A DNA stretch of 64,000 bases, from the NCBI RefSeq assembly GCF_020514095.1, contig NZ_VTKY01000007.1:1-64000 (forward strand). Reading direction: 5' to 3'. The position numbers were made by a program, and so were the translations under genes. Origin of the DNA: Synechococcus sp. MU1643. GTDB taxonomy: Bacteria > Cyanobacteriota > Cyanobacteriia > PCC-6307 > Cyanobiaceae. Of the stretch, positions 28,594-38,710 are shown in pieces. The first letter of the stretch is position 1. Each line of letters opens with the position of its first letter. Below the pieces are notes generated by a model that searched no databases, was not told the DNA's origin, and worked only from the letters and a program-made list of their open reading frames with translations.

Positions 28594-30102
28594 GTGTCTG
28601 AGCTGCGCGACACCCGTCTTGAAAAGGCAAAGACATTGGAGGAGCTGGGGCAGGGCCCCTATTCCCTCACTTTCAGCCCCAGCCACCGTATGGCTGAGCT
28701 GCAGGAAGCCCATGCCGATCTGCCCAAGGGTGAAGAGCGGGATGTGCTTGTTTCCGTGGCGGGACGGGTGATGACCCGCCGGGTGATGGGAAAGCTGGCT
28801 TTTTTCACCCTGGCCGATGAGACGGGATCCATTCAGCTGTTCCTGGAGAAGGCGGGTCTGGAGGCCCAGCAGGAGGGTTGGTTCAAACAGATCACCTCGT
28901 TGGTGGACAGTGGCGACTGGCTGGGGGTGAGCGGCACCCTGCGCCGCACCGACCGCGGTGAACTATCGGTACGGGTGAGCGACTGGCGCATGCTCACCAA
29001 GGCGCTGCAGCCTCTGCCGGACAAGTGGCATGGTCTGGCTGACGTAGAGAAGCGCTACCGCCAGCGTTACTTGGATCTGGTGGTGTCTCCTGACAGCCGG
29101 GAGACGTTCCGGCGCCGGGCTCGCCTGGTGAGTGGCATTCGCTGCTGGCTCGATCAGCGCGATTTCCTCGAGATCGAGACCCCGGTTCTCCAGAGCGAAC
29201 CTGGTGGTGCTGATGCTCGACCGTTCGAGACCCATCACAACGCCCTCGACCTGCCCCTCACACTGCGGATTGCTACCGAGTTGCACCTGAAGCGCTTGGT
29301 GGTTGGTGGCTTTGAGCGGGTGTATGAACTGGGTCGGATCTTCCGCAATGAAGGGGTCAGCACCCGCCACAACCCCGAGTTCACCTCGGTGGAGATCTAT
29401 CAGGCCTACAGCGACTACGTCGGAATGATGGAGCTCACCGAGCAGATGGTCAGCGCGGTGTGTGAAGAGGTCTGCGGCACGACCTCCATCACCTACCAGG
29501 GCACCGCGATCGATCTGGCACCGCCGTGGCGGCGCGCCACGATGCACGAGCTCGTGCAGGACGCGACGGGGCTTGATTTCAATGGCTTCAGCAGTCGGGA
29601 GGAGGCCGCTGCGGCGATGACCGCCAAGGGCATGCATGCACCTGAATTGGCCGACTCAGTGGGCCGTCTGCTCAATGAAGCCTTCGAGCAGGCGGTGGAG
29701 ACGACCCTGATTCAGCCCACCTTCGTCACCGATTACCCGATGGAGATTTCGCCCCTGGCTCGGCCTCATCGCAGCAAGCCTGGCCTGGTGGAACGCTTTG
29801 AGTTGTTCATCGTCGGCCGCGAGCACGCCAATGCCTTCAGTGAGCTTACCGATCCTGTGGATCAACGGCAGCGCCTCGAAGCTCAGCAGGAGCGCAAGGC
29901 GGCGGGTGATCTGGAGGCCCAAGGGTTGGACGAGGATTTCGTCATGGCCCTGGAGGTGGGTATGCCCCCCACGGGAGGTCTGGGGATCGGCATCGATCGG
30001 CTGGTGATGTTGCTCACCGACAGCCCTTCGATTCGGGATGTGATCGCCTTCCCGCTGCTGCGGCCCGAGTCCCGCCAAGGAGAACCACCCTCAGTGGAAT
30101 AA
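28594..30102 (+). CDS. lysS: Lysyl-tRNA synthetase, class II
   Basis: The 502-residue enzyme begins at a GTG ([19 protein letters not shown]). It has an N-terminal OB-fold anticodon-binding domain ([21 protein letters not shown]) and class II motifs 2 ([19 protein letters not shown]) and 3 ([15 protein letters not shown]). Charges tRNA-Lys in the cytosol. It lies 44 bases after the response regulator. Confidence 0.97.
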   Translation: MSELRDTRLEKAKTLEELGQGPYSLTFSPSHRMAELQEAHADLPKGEERDVLVSVAGRVMTRRVMGKLAFFTLADETGSIQLFLEKAGLEAQQEGWFKQITSLVDSGDWLGVSGTLRRTDRGELSVRVSDWRMLTKALQPLPDKWHGLADVEKRYRQRYLDLVVSPDSRETFRRRARLVSGIRCWLDQRDFLEIETPVLQSEPGGADARPFETHHNALDLPLTLRIATELHLKRLVVGGFERVYELGRIFRNEGVSTRHNPEFTSVEIYQAYSDYVGMMELTEQMVSAVCEEVCGTTSITYQGTAIDLAPPWRRATMHELVQDATGLDFNGFSSREEAAAAMTAKGMHAPELADSVGRLLNEAFEQAVETTLIQPTFVTDYPMEISPLARPHRSKPGLVERFELFIVGREHANAFSELTDPVDQRQRLEAQQERKAAGDLEAQGLDEDFVMALEVGMPPTGGLGIGIDRLVMLLTDSPSIRDVIAFPLLRPESRQGEPPSVE

Positions 30103-30129
30103 TGGGAGGAGTGGCATGGTTCTATCCCC

Positions 30130-30393
30130 ATGAGTGGAGAACGCGTCGGGTTTCGCTTCAAGCACGCTGATGCCGTGGTCAAGCGGAATCCCCAGGGCCG
30201 TTCCCGTCGGGGATGGGTGATGGAGCCGGTGGAGCAGACCACCAGCCGCGGCACAAAAATGCCTGCTTATCGCATTCGCTGGCGTGACAGTGAGCGCCCT
30301 GAAATCGTGCTGCAGCACATGCTGATCGCCGATCCGGATCCCACACCTCCGCCCGACGGTGTCAGCCTGGAGCCCCCAGCGCCCAAGGCTTGA
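30130..30393 (+). CDS. Small conserved protein of unknown function
   Basis: The 87-residue protein (MSGERVGFRFKHADAVVKRNP) has a basic, beta-rich look with WVMEPVEQTTSRGTKMPAYRIRW and a proline-rich tail. I do not recognise the family. A strong Shine-Dalgarno (GGGAGGAG, 30104-30111) stands not before this ATG but before an ATG at 30116 that encodes only MVLSP and a stop overlapping this start, suggesting a coupled leader peptide. Confidence 0.65.
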   Translation: MSGERVGFRFKHADAVVKRNPQGRSRRGWVMEPVEQTTSRGTKMPAYRIRWRDSERPEIVLQHMLIADPDPTPPPDGVSLEPPAPKA

Positions 30394-30394
30394 T

Positions 30395-30874
30395 CTAACT
30401 CAGCCCAGCATCGCGGCGCAGCTGTTCAAGCTCCTGTTCCGCCTCAAACAACGCCCAGTCCTTCTCAAGTGTTGAGGGGCTGGGCGTTTGCTTTTGCTGG
30501 TGAAGCTCCTGCAGCAGTCCCTCCACCTCGTTGAAGCGGCGTCCCAGATCCTCCAGGTCAGCCCAGAGGGCACGGCCTTGGTTCATCAGGCTGGTGAGGT
30601 GTTGTTCGGCTCGCCCGGCTAGATCGGCTGCGTCGGCTGCCCTGGCACGCTCCACCCGGCTGCGCCAGGCCCGTACGTCCTCGGCCAGCCTCAGTAGCTG
30701 TTGGCGTTGCTGCTTCGCTTCGCCCTGCAGCTGATGGCGTTGCCGTTGCAGGGCACCAGCCCGGTCCTTCAGGTGCTGCTCGCTGAACAGGTGCTCCTGG
30801 ACGGGGGAGTTGCGCAGAAAGGCGGAGAGCCTGGCGTCCAGCTCCCGCTCCAATTGCTCCAGCCAGCTGCTCAT
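30395..30874 (-). CDS. Hercynine-operon coiled-coil protein (TIGR04376-like)
   Basis: The 159-residue protein is almost entirely helical and rich in Gln, Arg, Leu and Glu, with long heptad-like stretches (residues 30-155). It starts MSSWLEQLERELDARLSAFLR. It overlaps the small gene before it by 4 bp and ends the egtB-egtD operon, the place where marine cyanobacteria carry a protein named only as hercynine metabolism protein. The TIGR number is from memory. Molecular role unknown. Confidence 0.8.
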   Translation of the reverse strand: MSSWLEQLERELDARLSAFLRNSPVQEHLFSEQHLKDRAGALQRQRHQLQGEAKQQRQQLLRLAEDVRAWRSRVERARAADAADLAGRAEQHLTSLMNQGRALWADLEDLGRRFNEVEGLLQELHQQKQTPSPSTLEKDWALFEAEQELEQLRRDAGLS

Positions 30875-31104
30875 GCCTCACCTGGGGTGGTGATCACCGG
30901 TTTTTCGATCTCTTTCTCCAGGGGCTCGATCGCGGCTGTTTTGGAGTTGAGGATCATCTGGGTGAGTTGCGCTGCTTTCACTTCTCCAACTTCACCTTCT
31001 AGTTCCCCCAGGCGATCGAAGGCCGCCATGTACACCGCTTCCAGGTCTTGAATCAGCTGCTCACGCTGTCGCTTGATGGCCTGACGCCGTTCGTCTGTCT
31101 TCAT
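30871..31104 (-). CDS. Hercynine metabolism small protein (TIGR04375-like)
   Basis: The 77-residue protein (MKTDERRQAIKRQREQLIQD) is a charged helical protein lying 45 bases after egtD and overlapping the next gene by 4 bp. In picocyanobacteria such a small gene is found consistently with egtB and egtD, which is the only evidence for its role. The family number is recalled, not checked. Confidence 0.8.
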   Translation of the reverse strand: MKTDERRQAIKRQREQLIQDLEAVYMAAFDRLGELEGEVGEVKAAQLTQMILNSKTAAIEPLEKEIEKPVITTPGEA

Positions 31105-31149
31105 ACCGCCTGAGCTCCTGGGCTCCGTCTGTGGGATAAGTCTGTGGGC

Positions 31150-32103
31150 TTAGTTTGCCGACAAAAGCAGATGCAGAGCGATCTGCTGGTGCGGATCGCT
31201 CCAGGTGCGTTCAATCCGCCAGCCGGCCTGAACCGCAAGATCGCCCGCGGCGTCTGGGGAGTATTTGACGCTGTGTTCGGTGATCCAGGCTTCGCCCTGG
31301 CGAAAGAACCAGGTCTCACCGCCTAGGTGCACAGACTGGTCTTGCGTGCTCACCAGAGCCATTTCAATGCGCTGCTGCTGCGCTTGCCAGCGGGCCCGGT
31401 AGCGGAATTGCTGGGGATCGGCATCGCCCTGAAGGTCTCGGTTGAGCCGCAGCAGCAGGTTGCGGGCGAAGGCGGCGGAGACGCCGGCGGCATCGTCGTA
31501 GGCGGCCTCCATCAGGGCCGGCTCGCGCGGTTGATCCAGCCCCAGAAGCAGTGGTCCGCCGGCCAGCAACTGCCGGGCGTTGTGAAGGAACTGAACAGCC
31601 TCCTCCGGGGTGAAGTTGCCCAGGGAGCTGCCGGGGAAGAAGCCGATGCGCCGTTGTCCCTCCAGGGCGGGATGTTGAGGCAGCTGCACCAGGCGGGTGT
31701 GGTCACAGCAGATGCCCACCATGGCGGTGTTGGGATGTCGGGTGGCGAGCCCGGAGAGAGCTTCTTCCAGAGCACTAAAACTGATGTCCAACGCAGCGAA
31801 GACGCTGCTGTTGAGGGCCGTGAGCAGCGGATCGACTTTGCGGGCGTTGCCAATGCCGAATTCCACCACCAGCCCGGGGCCCGTGGCGGCAGCGATGGCG
31901 GGTGCGTTGTCTTCCAACAGTGCGATTTCCCGTTGGGTGAGGGTGTATTCCGGTTGCCGACAGATCTCGGCGAACAGCCGTGATCCTTCGGCGTCGTAAA
32001 GCAGCCAGGCCGGCAGCTGGCGAGGGCTGCGCAGCAAGCCATCTCTCACCAGGCGCTGAAGGTCCGCAGGAGCTGGGTGGAGGTTGAGCAGGGTGATGCT
32101 CAT
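31150..32103 (-). CDS. egtD: L-histidine N-alpha-methyltransferase
   Basis: EgtD trimethylates histidine to hercynine using SAM. The ATG at 32103 overlaps the egtB stop by 4 bp and gives 317 residues; the frame is open further upstream only as antisense-like extension inside egtB. Family features are SRLFAEICRQPEYTLTQRE, motif I VVEFGIGNARKVDPLL, GFFPGSSLGNFTPEEA and the C-terminal EHSVKYSPD. Second gene of the operon. Confidence 0.94.
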   Translation of the reverse strand: MSITLLNLHPAPADLQRLVRDGLLRSPRQLPAWLLYDAEGSRLFAEICRQPEYTLTQREIALLEDNAPAIAAATGPGLVVEFGIGNARKVDPLLTALNSSVFAALDISFSALEEALSGLATRHPNTAMVGICCDHTRLVQLPQHPALEGQRRIGFFPGSSLGNFTPEEAVQFLHNARQLLAGGPLLLGLDQPREPALMEAAYDDAAGVSAAFARNLLLRLNRDLQGDADPQQFRYRARWQAQQQRIEMALVSTQDQSVHLGGETWFFRQGEAWITEHSVKYSPDAAGDLAVQAGWRIERTWSDPHQQIALHLLLSAN

Positions 32104-33260
32104 CGGGCCAGACGGATGCCAGCGGCCATCCAGCGGCTCGCTGGCGCAAAGAAGTTGCGGTAGCTGTCGCGTTCGTGGCTCGGGGGTGTGAGCCAACTGC
32201 TTCCGCGGAGCACCATCTGGGAGCTCATGAATTTGCCGTTGTATTCGCCGATAGCCCCCTCCACCGGCCGAAACCCGGGATAGGGGCTGTAGGCACTGGC
32301 GGTCCACTGCCACAGCACCCGGTGGGCGTGCTGCATGGCGCTGCCATGCAGACCAGAGGCGTGCTCCCATTCCGCTTCGGTGGGGAGCCGGGCTCCATTC
32401 CAGCGGGCATAGGCATCCGCCTCGAACCAGCTGAGATGCCGCACCGGTGCCTTGGGGTTGCGCCGGCGACGGCCCGCCAGGGTGAATTCCTCGTTGTCTT
32501 CCCGCCAGTAGCGCGGCGCCAGCCACTGGTGCTGTTGCACCAGCGACCAGCCTTCACTCATCCACAGCTCGGGGCGTTGATAACCCCCGTCAGCGATGAA
32601 GGCGGCGTAGGCGGCGTTACTCACAAGGCTGCTGTTCAGCTCAAACGGCTCCAGCCACACCCGGTGGCGCGGTGTCTCATTGTCGAAGTGGAACCCGTCG
32701 CTCCGGTGGCCGATCTCCGTCAACCCGCCAGGGCAGGCCAGCCACTGCTCCTCCTCCAGGGTCAGGGTCAGCTCAGCCTCAGGGTTGTAGACGGGTTCCA
32801 ACGGCTGGCGGTTGAACCCGTCCAGGAGGTCCATCAGCAGCAGTTCCTGGTGCTGCTGTTCGTGCTGCAGGCCGAGCTGAACCAGGGTTGTGCCCCCTTC
32901 GGGAGGATCCATCAGCAGCGCCTCAAGCTCGGCATCCACCCTTTTGCGCCAGGCCAGAACGTCTGTGATGGATGGGCGGCTCAGCAGGCCCCTTTGCGGC
33001 CGGGGATGACGCGCTCCGATGGTCTCGTAATAGGAGTTGAACTGATAACTCCACACCGGGTCGCAGGCCTGGTGTCCAGGTGCGTGGGGCTGCAGCACGA
33101 AGGTGTCGAAGAACCAGGTTGAGTGGCCTAGATGCCATTTGGGTGGGCTGGCATCGGCCATCCCTTGGAGCATCAGATCTTCCGGTTCCAGAGGTTCGAT
33201 CAGTGCTTCGCTGCGGCGCCGCACCGCCAGCAGAGTCTCCAGCAGCACAGGCCTTATCAA
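32100..33260 (-). CDS. egtB: Hercynine oxygenase, EgtB-like sulfoxide synthase
   Basis: EgtB is an iron enzyme that joins hercynine to a thiol with oxygen. The 386-residue protein has the N-terminal DinB-like domain with the iron-ligand histidines in PKWHLGHSTWFFDTF and LGLQHEQQHQELLLMD, then the FGE-sulfatase-like domain (LPTEAEWEHASGL, VLRGSSWLTPP). The frame begins at TTG 33260; GTG at 33248 is another possibility. No egtA, egtC or egtE is nearby, so the thiol donor (cysteine or gamma-glutamylcysteine) and the last step cannot be told from here. Confidence 0.93.
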   Translation of the reverse strand: MIRPVLLETLLAVRRRSEALIEPLEPEDLMLQGMADASPPKWHLGHSTWFFDTFVLQPHAPGHQACDPVWSYQFNSYYETIGARHPRPQRGLLSRPSITDVLAWRKRVDAELEALLMDPPEGGTTLVQLGLQHEQQHQELLLMDLLDGFNRQPLEPVYNPEAELTLTLEEEQWLACPGGLTEIGHRSDGFHFDNETPRHRVWLEPFELNSSLVSNAAYAAFIADGGYQRPELWMSEGWSLVQQHQWLAPRYWREDNEEFTLAGRRRRNPKAPVRHLSWFEADAYARWNGARLPTEAEWEHASGLHGSAMQHAHRVLWQWTASAYSPYPGFRPVEGAIGEYNGKFMSSQMVLRGSSWLTPPSHERDSYRNFFAPASRWMAAGIRLAR

Positions 33261-33280
33261 TCCTGTTCGGACCCTAGGGG

Positions 33281-34951
33281 GTGCTGGAAACCATCGGTAC
33301 CATCAGCCCATTGAAGCGGCTGAATCCCTTGAGAGGTTCCGGCACGGTGCTGGTGGAGCGATATCGCCTGGAGGAACGGCTGAGTGGACCCGATTCGGTA
33401 CAGGGTTCCCTGTGGCGTGCCATAGATGTGATGGCGGGTGATCTGCCGGTGGCCATGCGCCAACTGGAGACCCCTGCAGCCCAGCAGAGGCTGCTTGGGG
33501 TTTGGCCTCAATTGCAGACGCTGTTGCATCCCCAGTTGCCCCGCTGCGGTGAGTTTTTCGAGCTGGATGGTGCGCTGTGGCTCGTGCGTGATTGGCAGGA
33601 CGGCATCGCTTACGAAGTGCTGCTGCGTCAAAAGCGGTTCAGTGCGGATGAGGTGCTGCTGTTGCTGCGCCAAGTCCTGCCGGTGCTGTCGGTGTTGCAT
33701 GGCAGTGGTCTGGTGCACGGTGATCTGAATCCCCGCCATCTGCTGCGCCGCAGCAGCGACGGCCTTCCTGTGTTGCTGGAGGGTGGCCGGCTGCAGCGGT
33801 ACGGCGTCACACCGATAGATGCTCCCTGGAGTGATCTGCACGACCTGGGGGTCACCGCCCTGGGGCTGCTCAGCGGTACGGCTCACCATGGCGGCGGCTT
33901 GCCGGAGCACCTAGAGGTGGACTCAGGATTCCGTCAGGTGCTGGAGCGCCTGCTCTCTGCGGCACCGGAGCGCCGTTTTGACGAGGCCGCTGAGGTTCTG
34001 AGGGCTCTGGAGTCGGTGGTTTTGCCCGCGTCCACAACAGAGCTGGCCGTACCGGCGCGAACCCGGCGGGCGTCGGCTCGCGAGCAGGGTGCGGAAGGTC
34101 TTCTCTGGCCCGTGGTGATCGCCCTTGGGCTATCGGCGCTGGCGGGTTCTGCCATCGGTTGGTTTCTCCTCCCACGCAGCTCACCCGCAGACACTGCACC
34201 CGATCATGCGGCTCAGCAGCCTGCCGTCAGTTTGCCGCCAGAGGAGCTTGATCAACGCCAGCAGCTGTTCACCCGGCTGCGGGCGCTTCAGGTGGATCGT
34301 GGATGGTTCATCAATCTGGTGGATGCCAGCCAGCTCAGCTCGGAATCGCTGGAGGATGCGAGGCTGCGAAGGGTCTGGACCCAGCTGGCGGAGGAGTGGC
34401 TGGCACGGATCGAGCAGCTGCCGCCGGCGATTCGGGCAGAGTTGGGGCGTCTCAGGGCAGGGGACTGGCAGCAGCCTCGTGAGGCGCTGTTGAAACAGGG
34501 CGTTCATCCGATGGTGGTGGAGCATCTTGTGAGTGCTGGCGCCCAGGATCATCTGCCGGTAACCATGCGGGGCCGCAAACCCGCTGAACCCTTTCGTCAG
34601 CTCTGGATTGCGGCGGCGATGCAGAGCCTTGATGACGTCGAGATCGTGAGGCTCAAGGCGCGCCCCCTGAAACCCACCAAAACCTCTTTGCGTATTCCTG
34701 CCGGTGGTGCGCGTTTGGTGCTTGTAGAGGTTCCGGCAGGTGATGACCTGGCCTTGGACATCGATGGCACACCGCTGATGCAGATGATGGTGTTTGGTGC
34801 CAATGGAATGGTCGTGGAGCAGCTGCACCCTCTGCGGGTGGTCCGGATTGCGGCGGCGGCGGGCTCGCCCTTGCAGGTGTTGGTCACCAACGAGGGGGTC
34901 TCTTCCGGTGTGTTCACCCTGTCCTGCCGGGCAGACCCGCTCAATCAGTAG
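33281..34951 (+). CDS. Membrane-anchored serine/threonine kinase-like protein, probable pseudokinase
   Basis: The 556-residue protein has an N-terminal kinase-like domain (about residues 25-245), a single membrane helix ([21 protein letters not shown], about 275-297) and an extracytoplasmic C-terminal region ending in a beta-rich module. The ATP lysine motif reads VAMR instead of VAIK, the catalytic loop reads [10 protein letters not shown] instead of HRDLKPxNIL, and the DFG position reads LEGG. Loss of these residues argues against kinase activity. It overlaps the smpB end by 7 bases. Confidence 0.75.
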   Translation: MLETIGTISPLKRLNPLRGSGTVLVERYRLEERLSGPDSVQGSLWRAIDVMAGDLPVAMRQLETPAAQQRLLGVWPQLQTLLHPQLPRCGEFFELDGALWLVRDWQDGIAYEVLLRQKRFSADEVLLLLRQVLPVLSVLHGSGLVHGDLNPRHLLRRSSDGLPVLLEGGRLQRYGVTPIDAPWSDLHDLGVTALGLLSGTAHHGGGLPEHLEVDSGFRQVLERLLSAAPERRFDEAAEVLRALESVVLPASTTELAVPARTRRASAREQGAEGLLWPVVIALGLSALAGSAIGWFLLPRSSPADTAPDHAAQQPAVSLPPEELDQRQQLFTRLRALQVDRGWFINLVDASQLSSESLEDARLRRVWTQLAEEWLARIEQLPPAIRAELGRLRAGDWQQPREALLKQGVHPMVVEHLVSAGAQDHLPVTMRGRKPAEPFRQLWIAAAMQSLDDVEIVRLKARPLKPTKTSLRIPAGGARLVLVEVPAGDDLALDIDGTPLMQMMVFGANGMVVEQLHPLRVVRIAAAAGSPLQVLVTNEGVSSGVFTLSCRADPLNQ

Positions 34952-35445
34952 CGAGCTATCGCTGCCTTCACCTCTTTCTTGGATTGCTTTTCCTTTTCTG
35001 CGGCCCGCTTGTCGTGCAACTTTCGGCCTTTGCCCAACCCGATGGTGAGCTTGATCCATGAACCCTTGAGCTGGAGGCTCAGCGGGATCAGTGTCAGCCC
35101 TTTCTGATCCACCAGACCGCGAAACTTATCGATCTCGCGGCGGTGGGCCAGCAGTTTGCGGGTGCGCAGCGGGTCGTGGTTGAAGTAGCTACCGGCGTGG
35201 GTGTGGGGTGAGATGTGCACGTTGTGCAACTGCAGTTCCCCATTGCGAATGAGGCAGAAGCCATCGCGCAGGTTGGCTTTGCCGTTACGGATCGACTTCA
35301 CCTCGGTTCCCACCAGCTCGATGCCGGTTTCTAGGGTTTCGAGGATCTCGTATTGATGCCGGGCCTGACGGTTGTCCGCCAGCATCCGATTGGCTGCGGC
35401 CCTCGCTGCGGCTGCGGCTGCTTTTTTTGCTCCTCCCTTGGCCAT
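34945..35445 (-). CDS. smpB: tmRNA-binding protein SmpB
   Basis: SmpB carries tmRNA to stalled ribosomes. The start [12 protein letters not shown] at 35445 gives 166 residues with an Ala/Lys-rich N-terminal tail; the OB-fold motifs [21 protein letters not shown] and [19 protein letters not shown] and the basic C-tail are present. It is divergent from ruvB with about 50 bases between the starts. The tmRNA gene itself is not in the window. Confidence 0.95.
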   Translation of the reverse strand: MAKGGAKKAAAAAARAAANRMLADNRQARHQYEILETLETGIELVGTEVKSIRNGKANLRDGFCLIRNGELQLHNVHISPHTHAGSYFNHDPLRTRKLLAHRREIDKFRGLVDQKGLTLIPLSLQLKGSWIKLTIGLGKGRKLHDKRAAEKEKQSKKEVKAAIARY

Positions 35446-35495
35446 GGCTGCGGCTGCGTCTACCGACCCTATCCAGGTCTGGGTACCCTGCCCGC

Positions 35496-36542
35496 ATGGC
35501 GATTGTCTCCTCCAGCTCCGGTCGCAAGCCACCACGCCGTCCCGAAGCGTTGGTGGACCCCAAGCTGGCCCTTGAAGAGGCGGTGAGTCGGCCGAAAGAC
35601 AAGTTGCGGCCTCAGCGCCTGGACGACTACATCGGCCAAAGCGAGCTCAAACAAGTGTTGGGGATCGCGGTGGAGGCGTCGCTCGGCCGCGGTGATGCCC
35701 TCGATCATGTGCTGCTCTACGGCCCGCCGGGCCTGGGCAAAACAACCATGGCCATGGTGCTGGCCGAAGAAATGGGGGTGCAGTGCAAGGTCACCAGTGC
35801 ACCAGCCCTAGAACGCCCGCGCGACATTGTTGGCCTGTTGGTCAATCTGCAGCCCCGTGATCTGCTGTTCATTGACGAGATACATCGCCTGAGTCGGGTG
35901 GCGGAGGAGTTGCTCTATCCGGCGATGGAAGACCGTCGCCTCGATCTCACTGTGGGCAAGGGCAGCACGGCACGGACCCGTTCACTCGATTTGCCGCCCT
36001 TCACCCTGGTGGGAGCCACCACCCGCGCCGGATCGCTGAGCTCCCCGCTGCGGGATCGGTTCGGCTTGATTCAGCGGTTGGAGTTTTACGGCCAGGACGA
36101 TCTAGAAGCGATCGTGGAGCGCACCGCAGGCTTGATCGGCGTCGCCCTCACGCCGGAGGCCCGGAGCAGCATTGCCGCCTCCTGTCGCGGCACCCCCCGG
36201 ATCGCCAATCGCTTGCTGCGCCGGGTGCGGGATGTGGCCAGCGTGCGCGGCGGTGGTTGTGGAGCCATTGATCAGGCCCTGGTGGGTGAGGCCCTGAGCC
36301 TGCACCGCGTCGACCATCGCGGCCTTGATGCCAGCGATCGGCGCTTGTTGCAGCTGCTGATCGACCACCACGGTGGCGGCCCGGTGGGCCTTGAGACCCT
36401 GGCAGCGGCCCTCGGCGATGACCCCGTCACTCTGGAGACCGTGGTGGAACCGTTTTTGCTGCAGCAGGGTTTGCTAATGCGCACCCCCCGCGGCCGGATG
36501 GTCACGGATGCGGCCCGTAGTCACCTGGCGGAGGCGGCATGA
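35496..36542 (+). CDS. ruvB: Holliday junction branch migration ATPase RuvB
   Basis: The start [20 protein letters not shown] at 35496 gives 348 residues. RuvB landmarks are [12 protein letters not shown], Walker [13 protein letters not shown], Walker [12 protein letters not shown], sensor 1 [19 protein letters not shown] and the C-terminal winged helix. It drives branch migration with RuvA. Its stop overlaps the next start by 4 bp. Confidence 0.97.
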   Translation: MAIVSSSSGRKPPRRPEALVDPKLALEEAVSRPKDKLRPQRLDDYIGQSELKQVLGIAVEASLGRGDALDHVLLYGPPGLGKTTMAMVLAEEMGVQCKVTSAPALERPRDIVGLLVNLQPRDLLFIDEIHRLSRVAEELLYPAMEDRRLDLTVGKGSTARTRSLDLPPFTLVGATTRAGSLSSPLRDRFGLIQRLEFYGQDDLEAIVERTAGLIGVALTPEARSSIAASCRGTPRIANRLLRRVRDVASVRGGGCGAIDQALVGEALSLHRVDHRGLDASDRRLLQLLIDHHGGGPVGLETLAAALGDDPVTLETVVEPFLLQQGLLMRTPRGRMVTDAARSHLAEAA

Positions 36543-37303
36543 ACAGGATCCTGGTGCTGCTACTGAGCCTGGTGCTGGCACTCCCGGCTCAGGCCCTCGA
36601 TCTGCAGGGGCTCTACGCGCAGGCATTGACGGCCAGCCGTCAGGGCGATTTCGCGGAGGCGCTGCCCCTGTGGGATCGGTTCCTTGAACAGGCCCCAGAG
36701 GATGCGGCTGCTTTGAGCAACCGCGGCAATGTGCGTTTGGCCCTGGGTGATCCTTCCGGGGCCATCGCTGACCAGACGGCCTCGATTGTTCTGGCGCCGG
36801 AGGAAAGCGACCCTCGCCTCAACCGGGGCACGGCAGAGGAGGCCCTTCAAGACTGGTCGGCGGCAGCGAACGACTATCTCTGGATCCTGGAGCGCGATCC
36901 GCAGGATGCTTCAGCTCTCTACAACCTTGCCAATGTGCGCGGCTCGCAAGGGGATTGGCCTGAGGCCCGAGCGCTTTATGGCCAGGCCGCCCTCGCCCGC
37001 CCTGGTTTTGCCATGGCCCGCTCAAGTGAGGCCCTGGCGGCCTGGCAGGCGGGAGATCTTGACTGGGCGGAAGCGGAATTTCGCAAACTTATTCGCAGAT
37101 ATCCCTTGTTTGCTGATGCCCGGGCGGCCCTCAGCGGCCTGCTTTGGCGTGAGGGATCCAGCGGTGAAGCCGAAAGCCACTGGGCCGCGGCTGCAGGGCT
37201 GGACCAGCGTTACCGCCAGGCCGACTGGTTGCAGCAGGTGCGCCGCTGGCCACCACAGCCGACGGCGGATCTGATGGCGTTCCTTGCTTTGGAGGCGTCC
37301 TGA
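36539..37303 (+). CDS. Exported TPR-repeat protein
   Basis: The 254-residue protein begins with a signal peptide ([19 protein letters not shown]) and then has four or five tetratricopeptide repeats (for example [20 protein letters not shown] and [20 protein letters not shown]). It is likely a periplasmic or lumenal scaffold. Genes of this kind in cyanobacteria are sometimes linked to photosystem assembly, but nothing in the sequence proves that here. Confidence 0.82.
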   Translation: MNRILVLLLSLVLALPAQALDLQGLYAQALTASRQGDFAEALPLWDRFLEQAPEDAAALSNRGNVRLALGDPSGAIADQTASIVLAPEESDPRLNRGTAEEALQDWSAAANDYLWILERDPQDASALYNLANVRGSQGDWPEARALYGQAALARPGFAMARSSEALAAWQAGDLDWAEAEFRKLIRRYPLFADARAALSGLLWREGSSGEAESHWAAAAGLDQRYRQADWLQQVRRWPPQPTADLMAFLALEAS

Positions 37304-37304
37304 G

Positions 37305-38486
37305 ATGACCCAGGCGTCGGCCCTTTCCGATCGACTCATCCGAGAGCTGCCTGAGTTGCTTGAGCTGCGCCGGCATCTGCATGCTCACCCCGAACTCAGC
37401 GGTGAGGAACACCAGACGGCGGCTCTGGTGGCAGGTGAGTTGCGCCAGTTGGGGTGGCGGGTGCGCGAGGGGGTTGGACGCACGGGCGTGGTGGCCGAAT
37501 TGGGTCCGGATCACGGCCCCACGGTGGGCTTACGGGTGGACATGGATGCCCTGCCAGTGGAGGAGCGCACCGGTTTGCCCTATGCCTCCACCCGCCAGGG
37601 CTTGATGCATGCCTGCGGCCATGACTTGCACACTTGCACAGGCCTCGGGGTGGCGCGGTTGCTGTCCCAGGAGCCGAGTTTGTCGGCTCGGGTGCGCTTG
37701 CTGTTTCAACCCGCCGAAGAGCTGGCCCAGGGGGCGGTTTGGATGCGGGATGCGGGGGCTGTGGACGGCCTTGATGCTTTGTATGGGGTGCATGTGGTCC
37801 CGAATCTGCCGGTGGGCACGGTGGGAATTCGGCGGGGCTGTCTGACGGCGGCGGCCGGCGAGCTGGAGATTCTGGTGCAGGGGGAGGGTGGCCATGGTGC
37901 TCGTCCCCATCAGTCGGTGGATGCTGTTTGGCTGGCGGCTCGGGTGATCACAGAGCTCCAGCAGACCATCGCCCGCCGCTTGGATGCGTTGCAGCCGGTG
38001 GTGATCAGTTTCGGCAAGGTGCAAGGAGGGCGTGCCTTCAACGTGATTGCCGATCAGGTGCGTTTGCTGGGCACGGTGCGTTGCCTGGATCTTCAGCAGC
38101 ATGCCCAACTGCCGGCCTGGATCGACGAGACGGTGCAGGGGATCTGTGCCAGCGGTGGCGGCACCGCCGTCGTGAACTACCGCTGTATTGCGCCACCGGT
38201 GCACAACGATGCGCAGCTCACGACCTTGCTCGAACGCTGTGCGGTGGAGTGTCTGGGCCGCGACAAGGTGCTGCCGGTGGAGCAACCCTCCCTGGGGGCG
38301 GAAGACTTTGCTGAGCTGCTTCGGGATGTCCCGGGAATGATGGTGCGGTTGGGGGTGGCCGGGCCCGAAGGGTGTGCGCCGCTGCACAACGGAGCGTTTG
38401 CACTGGAGGAAGGTGCCCTTGGTGTTGGTATTGCGGTTCTCACGGCCACCGTGCTGGCGTGGATCGCGGAGAACACTTCGGTATGA
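37305..38486 (+). CDS. M20-family amidohydrolase
   Basis: The ATG at 37305 (MTQASALSDRLIRELPE) gives 393 residues. The family motifs are HLHAHPELSGEE, the metal-site stretch RVDMDALPVEE and MHACGHDLHT, and GAEDFAELL near the C-terminus. Related enzymes hydrolyse N-acyl amino acids, hippurate or indole-acetic acid conjugates; the substrate cannot be chosen from sequence. The stop overlaps the next start by 4 bp. Confidence 0.9.
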   Translation: MTQASALSDRLIRELPELLELRRHLHAHPELSGEEHQTAALVAGELRQLGWRVREGVGRTGVVAELGPDHGPTVGLRVDMDALPVEERTGLPYASTRQGLMHACGHDLHTCTGLGVARLLSQEPSLSARVRLLFQPAEELAQGAVWMRDAGAVDGLDALYGVHVVPNLPVGTVGIRRGCLTAAAGELEILVQGEGGHGARPHQSVDAVWLAARVITELQQTIARRLDALQPVVISFGKVQGGRAFNVIADQVRLLGTVRCLDLQQHAQLPAWIDETVQGICASGGGTAVVNYRCIAPPVHNDAQLTTLLERCAVECLGRDKVLPVEQPSLGAEDFAELLRDVPGMMVRLGVAGPEGCAPLHNGAFALEEGALGVGIAVLTATVLAWIAENTSV

Positions 38487-38710
38487 ACCAACGTCGTTCG
38501 GTGATTTGGGTCTCGCTCGGGGCACCGTTGCTGATCCTGCTCGCGTTGCTGGCCACAAATCAGCGCCAGGGCAAGGACCGGGTGCAGGTGCTGCCTGCCG
38601 TGCTTGTGGGTTCGGGTCTCATCATCAGCAGCGCTCTCGGTCGGCAGCGCCGCCGCGCCAGGCTGTTGGCCGATTTTCAGAGGGCGCGCACCCCTGGCAG
38701 CAACCCATGA
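38483..38710 (+). CDS. Small two-helix membrane protein (DUF3188-like)
   Basis: The 75-residue protein has two hydrophobic segments (VSLGAPLLILLALLA and VLPAVLVGSGLIISSAL) separated by a charged hairpin and ends in a basic tail. I associate it with DUF3188 of cyanobacteria, unverified. It overlaps its neighbours on both sides by 4 bp, so it is part of the ruvB-to-HEAT gene string. Confidence 0.7.
   Translation: MNQRRSVIWVSLGAPLLILLALLATNQRQGKDRVQVLPAVLVGSGLIISSALGRQRRRARLLADFQRARTPGSNP

Noticed and set aside
32104-32526. Upstream extension of egtD
   Set aside because: It lies within egtB in another phase; the ATG at 32103 with the 4-bp overlap fits the family start.
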